Source: Ichthyophonus hoferi (lineage: Eukaryota > Opisthokonta > Ichthyosporea > Ichthyophonida > Ichthyophonidae). Taken from it: 13,507 bases of DNA. The notes under the pieces are model-generated. The model saw only the letters and a list, made by a program, of their open reading frames with translations, made no database searches and was not told the DNA's origin. The DNA is taken from assembly GCA_002751075.1 (NCBI GenBank), contig NAOQ01000176.1, positions 84,447 through 97,953 on the forward strand. The letters run 5' to 3'. Of this stretch, positions 9,949-13,507 are shown one piece after another; position 1 is the first letter of the stretch; the number at the start of each line of letters is the position of its first letter. The position numbers and the translations under genes were made by a program.

Positions 9949-10552
9949 CTTGTTGTTGGCGGCATGGTATTAAATATATAATTGTAAATTGTTTAAATTT
10001 ATATAATTTTATAATTTATATTATTATTGGTCGTTAATAAATATTCATCATTTTTGTTTTACTACTTTTATAATATCATGTATGTGTTTAATCGTTATTA
10101 CATGTGATTGCCGCCATAGTTAAGATATATGAAATATGATTGGATACTTAACCACGTGCCTGGACTATGAGAATCGCGAGTATACTTACCTAATTAGGAG
10201 CAATAAACAATATAACTGGGTAGATCATTCTTATGTAAGGTTTGCTTCATCTATTGTATACTATCTAAATTAAAAAAATGTCATGGCTAATGCTGATTAT
10301 TATTATTATGTGGATGAAATAGCGATAAATGAACTATTTATCTGAATAAACTGTAATTAGGTTATTATAAATGACGTTCATACTACACTATTGTTATTAA
10401 TGATACTATTGCTATTATTTTATTATCTTGTTTAAATCAGGCTATACAATTCCAGAAGTTCACATTCACATTATCTCTATATAATTGTATGATATATGAA
10501 TATATTTTAAATTAATTTATATTATATGGTATTATATATGCACTGATTATAG
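9949..10552. other. AT-rich spacer upstream of the MRP RNA gene
   Basis: I see no gene. The sequence is dominated by A and T, with short runs such as TTATTATTATTATG near 10296. The decamer ATACTTACCT at 10182-10191 equals the 5' end of U1 snRNA, or read the other way a perfect splice donor, but no U1 stem-loops follow. Confidence 0.45.
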
Positions 10553-10809
10553 TATCGATTTACAATCATATTGATTTAGACCATAGTTATTACACATATT
10601 TCAAGATACGTGCTAAGAAGCTTAAAGCATATCTGAACCCAGAACAACCGTATAAACTGCAAGCAGAATATACAAGAGCTTTAACCTATCCCTGACCTAG
10701 TGATAATAATCTAGATCAACTAAAAGTAGAGAAGAACACTATACGTCAAATAGACCTTAATATAGCAGATATTAGTTTATTTCTAATATTTAGGGTAGAT
10801 TTAAATTAG
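10553..10809 (+). other. Coding-like but interrupted stretch, unidentified
   Basis: One plus-strand frame, best from about 10600 to 10780, has a protein-like composition: charged and polar residues in helix-like patterns, for example FKIRAKKLKAYLNPEQPYKL and LDQLKVEKNTIRQIDLNIAD. Base composition is also less AT-only than the flanks. A splice-acceptor-like TTATAG precedes 10553. The frame is not open throughout and has no clear start, so it is either a decayed gene fragment or chance. I do not recognise the family. It lies between the 3' end of the carrier gene and the MRP promoter, on the opposite strand to both. Confidence 0.3.
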
Positions 10810-11001
10810 TTTCTATTACCTATATCATCAACACTGAAATTGTGTCAAATATATATATTGGTATCAATATTAATATCTATCACCATGTTTATAAATTTAT
10901 GTATGTGTATCGACATGTATTAACATGAGATACCTATGCTTATATATTTCCTTATAGACTATTGTCTACATTCACATATAACTTAATGTAATACTATTGT
11001 G

Positions 11002-13430
11002 CTATTGTTTGCCAAACGTAGACTGTAATGCTTCCATGACCAACAATGTTATCATAGCATGAGGTGCTATACGGATATAGTAGGTAAAGAATCCTTTGTA
11101 GAAGGAGAGGGGTCCCTCATTACGGAATACCTGCCAATTAGAACACTACGTTAGCTGTGCCTGCCAATTAAAACACCAGGATAATTACAAATGCCAATTA
11201 GAACATAATGTTGATTTTGTTTACACTATAGTGCGCGTCGCCCGACGTGCGTTATTGTCAGGGAAACGGCTTAGGATATAAACAGGGTATATTTACCCCA
11301 TATTTTACCGTTTCTACGGATGTTTTAGTAATAGTAACAATCCAAGCCTACCTTAAGTACACATCCTATCAAGTTTCCTTTTTATTCTATTAAATAATAA
11401 TAAATAATAATACCTAAAAACAATAACATCAATACAAACAATACAAACCTACCTTAACTACACAGTCTATGGGATTTTTATACGGTAATATGCCGTTAAT
11501 ATCAGGTTTTTGTTTCTGTAGTCTAGTCTTCACAAAGTCAAAAGGGAGAGAGAAGAAGGAAGCAAGAAACCCAGCAATGGCAGACGAACTGAGGTTGGTT
11601 GAGAGACCTTTACCAAGAGTGGGTGTAAGAAATTCCTGTATGTTATATATGTAGTATATGTTGTATAGGGATTGTGTTAGAGGTATATGTATATATAAGT
11701 ATGTATTTATGTATGTATCAACTAATACAATATGCAGCAATTAATATATTAATACACCAATTACTATGATATACTGTAATTAATATATTACATGATATAA
11801 ATATATATACCTTAATATAGTAGTATAATATACTATTAATAAAATATAATATACTGCAATTAATACATTAATATACAAATATAATAGTATATTTTTACAA
11901 TAATATAACAATTTATATACCAACTAATATAATAGCTAATTTAATATACTAATTACTATGATATACTGTAATTAATACATTACACGATATATATATACCT
12001 TAATGTAGCAGTATAATACATTATAAATAAAATATAATATACAAATATAATAGTATATTTTTGCAATAATATAACAATTTATATGCCAACTAATATAATA
12101 ACTAATAGAATTTATTGTAATCAATACATTACAACATTATATATATATATATACCTTAGCCTGATCGTAAGACGCTAGCATGCCCATATTTAGACTCATT
12201 GCCCTAACAACCGTGGGTGTACACCCTTTCCACCACGCTAATATACCTTCCTCCCTGGCAATCCTCCTGTTGATTGGCCAGTTTCGAGATTAATAATACA
12301 GAAACTTTTTAAAATTTAGTTTAAGACGAACGTATTTAATAGATTATATATACAGTATATATGTAAGTAAATATATTATTAGGTGTACTGGAACGTTAAA
12401 AGATAAGATAAGCATGTCATATCTTTATTTTAAGCCGTTACCCTGACAACAATGCATGTCAGGTAGCGTACTAGTGCAAACAAAACCAGAAGCCCCGTCT
12501 CAACCACACAGTGTTTAATTTACACTATTCTAAACATTGCAGTGAGACTGACTTTGGATCAAACTGCATACTTAATATAATATGGTATACAGGAATTAAT
12601 ATCAATTTGAATCAATACTATGTAAGTTTGGTAGATAATCTTCACCATTTGATTAATAGCAGCTAATAAACAAATACGATATGTTATGTTTCAATAGAAA
12701 TAAAAAATAAGGAATCGTTGTAATTCATTACACCTTCTCTAACAAAATGTGTATATTATAAAACAATATGAAACAACACACGTACTAACAACAAACATTA
12801 AATATATTAGTAAAATTACAGGGTATTCAATTGTATGATAGAATACAATATTATAATATATACTATTAAAAACAAAAAACAGAAAAAAACTAAAAAGAAC
12901 GGCTTCAAAACAACATAAAACATAATAAAACCAAATAAGTCAATACATAATACATACCCTAATACATTAAGCGTCAACCAAAAAAAGGCTTTAAAAATAA
13001 GATAACATCAAATATATTAAGCCATTATATAAAACAACATAAACCATGATAAGGCAGTACGCAATACATACCCTAACGCATTAAACACATTAGTGTAATT
13101 CCTTCGCTGGTCCTTTGGTAGGGTTGCATCTGCTTGCATACGAATCAAAGCTAAATCGCAGGGATTACCTATTATAGACCCTAAACCCCCTGCCATCAAA
13201 CCACATGCGCCTTTCATCTGCAAAGACAGTTTACCGTCTGTGGTATAATAGTCACACAAGCTACGGAATATTCCCATACGTGCAGTGGTATATGTAGCTT
13301 GGCGTAGAAGACCTGCACTTAGGCCACGGTAGAGAGAGGAAAAACCTTCATTTCGTATAATGTTGCCACCTATTAGGAAGGGGTTGGCGGAGGATTTAGC
13401 ACCACCTTCACCTAGGATTTGGATGCGAAC
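11002..13430 (-). CDS. DTC: Mitochondrial dicarboxylate/tricarboxylate (oxoglutarate/malate) carrier, 5' end beyond window
   Basis: Inner-membrane antiporter of the mitochondrial carrier family (SLC25A11/DTC group), exchanging oxoglutarate, malate and related acids. Exons on the minus strand: 13430-13072, 12266-12155, 11635-11453, 11130-11002, all GT-AG with matching phase. They give 260 residues ending in TAG. The visible part begins VRIQILGEGG, which normally follows the first PxDxxK signature, so about 40 N-terminal residues (first helix) lie on exon(s) past 13507. Seen next: YRGLSAGLLRQATYTTAR (helix 2), NPCDLALIRMQAD (repeat 2 signature, with Leu in the last position as in known oxoglutarate carriers), QRRNYTNVFNAL, WWKGCTPTVVRAMSLNMG, SYDQAK, SLPFDFVKTRLQ (repeat 3 signature, residues 187-198) and YKGFFTYYIRIAPH. 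Wording such as NYTNVFNAL, VVRAM.LNMGMLASYDQ and PFDFVKT follows plant/protist DTC more closely than animal SLC25A11. Substrate range is inferred from family. Confidence 0.92.
11131..11210 (-). repeat. Three acceptor-like copies at a 30-base period in carrier intron 3
   Basis: Read on the minus strand, TAATTGGCAG at 11140-11131 is the true acceptor of the last exon. The same sequence recurs at 11170-11161, and as TAATTGGCAT at 11200-11191, exactly 30 bases apart. TGTTCT or GTGTTT precedes each. Only the first two end in AG. Use of the middle acceptor would add 30 bases containing an in-frame TAG, so it should be non-productive. Confidence 0.85.
11216..11282 (-). repeat. Dispersed repeat, copy C (partial), in carrier intron 3
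   Basis: The complement of this stretch matches the first ~60 bases of copies A and B: an AAGCCGTTTCCCTGACAA core, then the hairpin, then ACTATAGTGTAAACAAAA. After AAAA the similarity to A and B stops, so this is either a truncated copy or shows a real element boundary. It is the only copy lying on the minus strand and is sense to its host gene. Confidence 0.75.
11340..11380 (-). repeat. Copy of the exon 3 end plus donor inside carrier intron 3
   Basis: On the minus strand the true junction reads GACTGTGTAGTTAAG|GTAGGTTTG, with the donor at 11452. A similar GGATGTGTACTTAAG|GTAGGCTTGG lies 101 bases further into the intron, with its donor at 11351. An AATAAAAA-type stretch precedes both. The copy keeps a usable donor. 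No match to the rest of the exon is visible, so the duplication was small or has decayed. Confidence 0.6.
11757..12154 (-). repeat. Tandem repeat of about 156-190 bases in carrier intron 2, each unit headed by a donor-like site
   Basis: Two long units start at about 11759 and 11951 (plus strand AATTACTATGATATACTG) and are nearly identical apart from an ~25-base length difference. A third, partial unit abuts the real splice donor. Read on the gene's strand, each unit begins AAG|GTATATATAT: the real donor at 12154, then copies at 11998 and 11810. Each also contains ATTACAG- or TTGCAG-type acceptor-like sequence. The array fills about three quarters of the intron (11636-12154). Confidence 0.8.
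12422..12630 (+). repeat. Dispersed repeat, copy B, in carrier intron 1
   Basis: About 209 bases aligned with copy A (7975-8190), in the same plus-strand orientation and therefore antisense to the carrier gene. The first hairpin is at 12439-12465: TAC(C)CTGACA with TGTCAGGTA. The second stem pairs TAGTGCAAA (12472-12480) with TTTACACTA (12519-12527). Similarity resumes near 12709 (AAGGAATCGTTGTA against AAGGAATCATTGTA at 8237), with ~25 extra bases between. That suggests an original element of about 260-300 bases. Confidence 0.8.
12911..12973 (-). repeat. Copy of the exon end plus donor inside carrier intron 1
   Basis: On the minus strand the real junction TTAATGCGTTAGG|GTATGTATT (donor at 13071) recurs 114 bases into the intron as TTAATGTATTAGG|GTATGTATT (donor at 12957). 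Similarity then continues for about 40 bases to TTATGTTGTTTT. The copied donor is intact. Reading through to it would meet a stop at 13017, so splicing there would be non-productive. Confidence 0.75.
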
Positions 13431-13507
13431 CTAGGGGGAGAGAGGGTGGGGAAGAGGGAGGGTGAGAAAAGAAAAGAGATAGAGACATAAATAATGAAGA
13501 ATGTATG
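13431..13507 (-). other. 3' part of the carrier's upstream intron
   Basis: On the minus strand this stretch is strongly pyrimidine-rich and ends in CCCCCTAG directly before the exon beginning GTTCGC, a textbook acceptor. It shows that the gene continues past the right edge of the window. No coding sequence is seen here. Confidence 0.8.

Noticed and set aside
10182-10260. ATACTTACCT, identical to the 5' end of U1 snRNA
   Set aside because: No stem-loop I, no GC pairing and no convincing Sm site follow. The decamer is also just the complement of a perfect splice donor.
1-13507. CRISPR arrays, bacterial operons, tRNA genes, reverse transcriptase or transposase domains
   Set aside because: I searched both strands by eye and saw no regular repeat-spacer pattern, no tRNA B-box with matching arms and no mobile-element protein motifs.

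Overview
This is a eukaryotic nuclear window. It is AT-rich, its genes are split by many GT-AG introns of roughly 120-800 bases, and it lacks operon structure, ribosome-binding sites and bacterial gene density. The proteins and the short TTTAGGG-type motif do not fix the lineage. The carrier reads closer to the plant/protist-type dicarboxylate/tricarboxylate carrier than to the animal protein, so an AT-rich protist (for example in the SAR or Archaeplastida sphere) is my inference. No species is claimed.

Layout. 1-2124 is an upstream spacer with a GC-rich, hairpin-rich patch at its left edge, a short telomere-like motif at 1222-1239 and a TA microsatellite. 2125-8515 (+) is a complete 15-exon gene for a 522-residue paladin-like PTP phosphatase with a single phosphatase unit and an intact Cys-X5-Arg loop. 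8516-9647 is an AT-rich spacer. 9648-9916 (-) is an RNA gene that I identify as RNase MRP RNA, with a TATA box about 25 bases upstream. 9949-11001 is a spacer holding one coding-like but interrupted stretch. 11002-13430 (-) is the 3' four exons of a mitochondrial dicarboxylate/tricarboxylate (oxoglutarate/malate) carrier whose first exon(s) lie beyond the right edge.

The genes do not form a pathway: one is a signalling or inositol-phosphate-type phosphatase, one a mitochondrial carrier, one the RNA of the enzyme that processes pre-rRNA. The window's unusual content lies in its introns. Three copies of one dispersed repeat, with hairpins whose bases covary between copies, sit in introns of both protein genes. 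Four introns also carry diverged copies of their own upstream exon end plus splice donor, and one carries three acceptor-like copies at an exact 30-base period.

All exon joins were made by eye, checking phase at every junction. No database search was possible.
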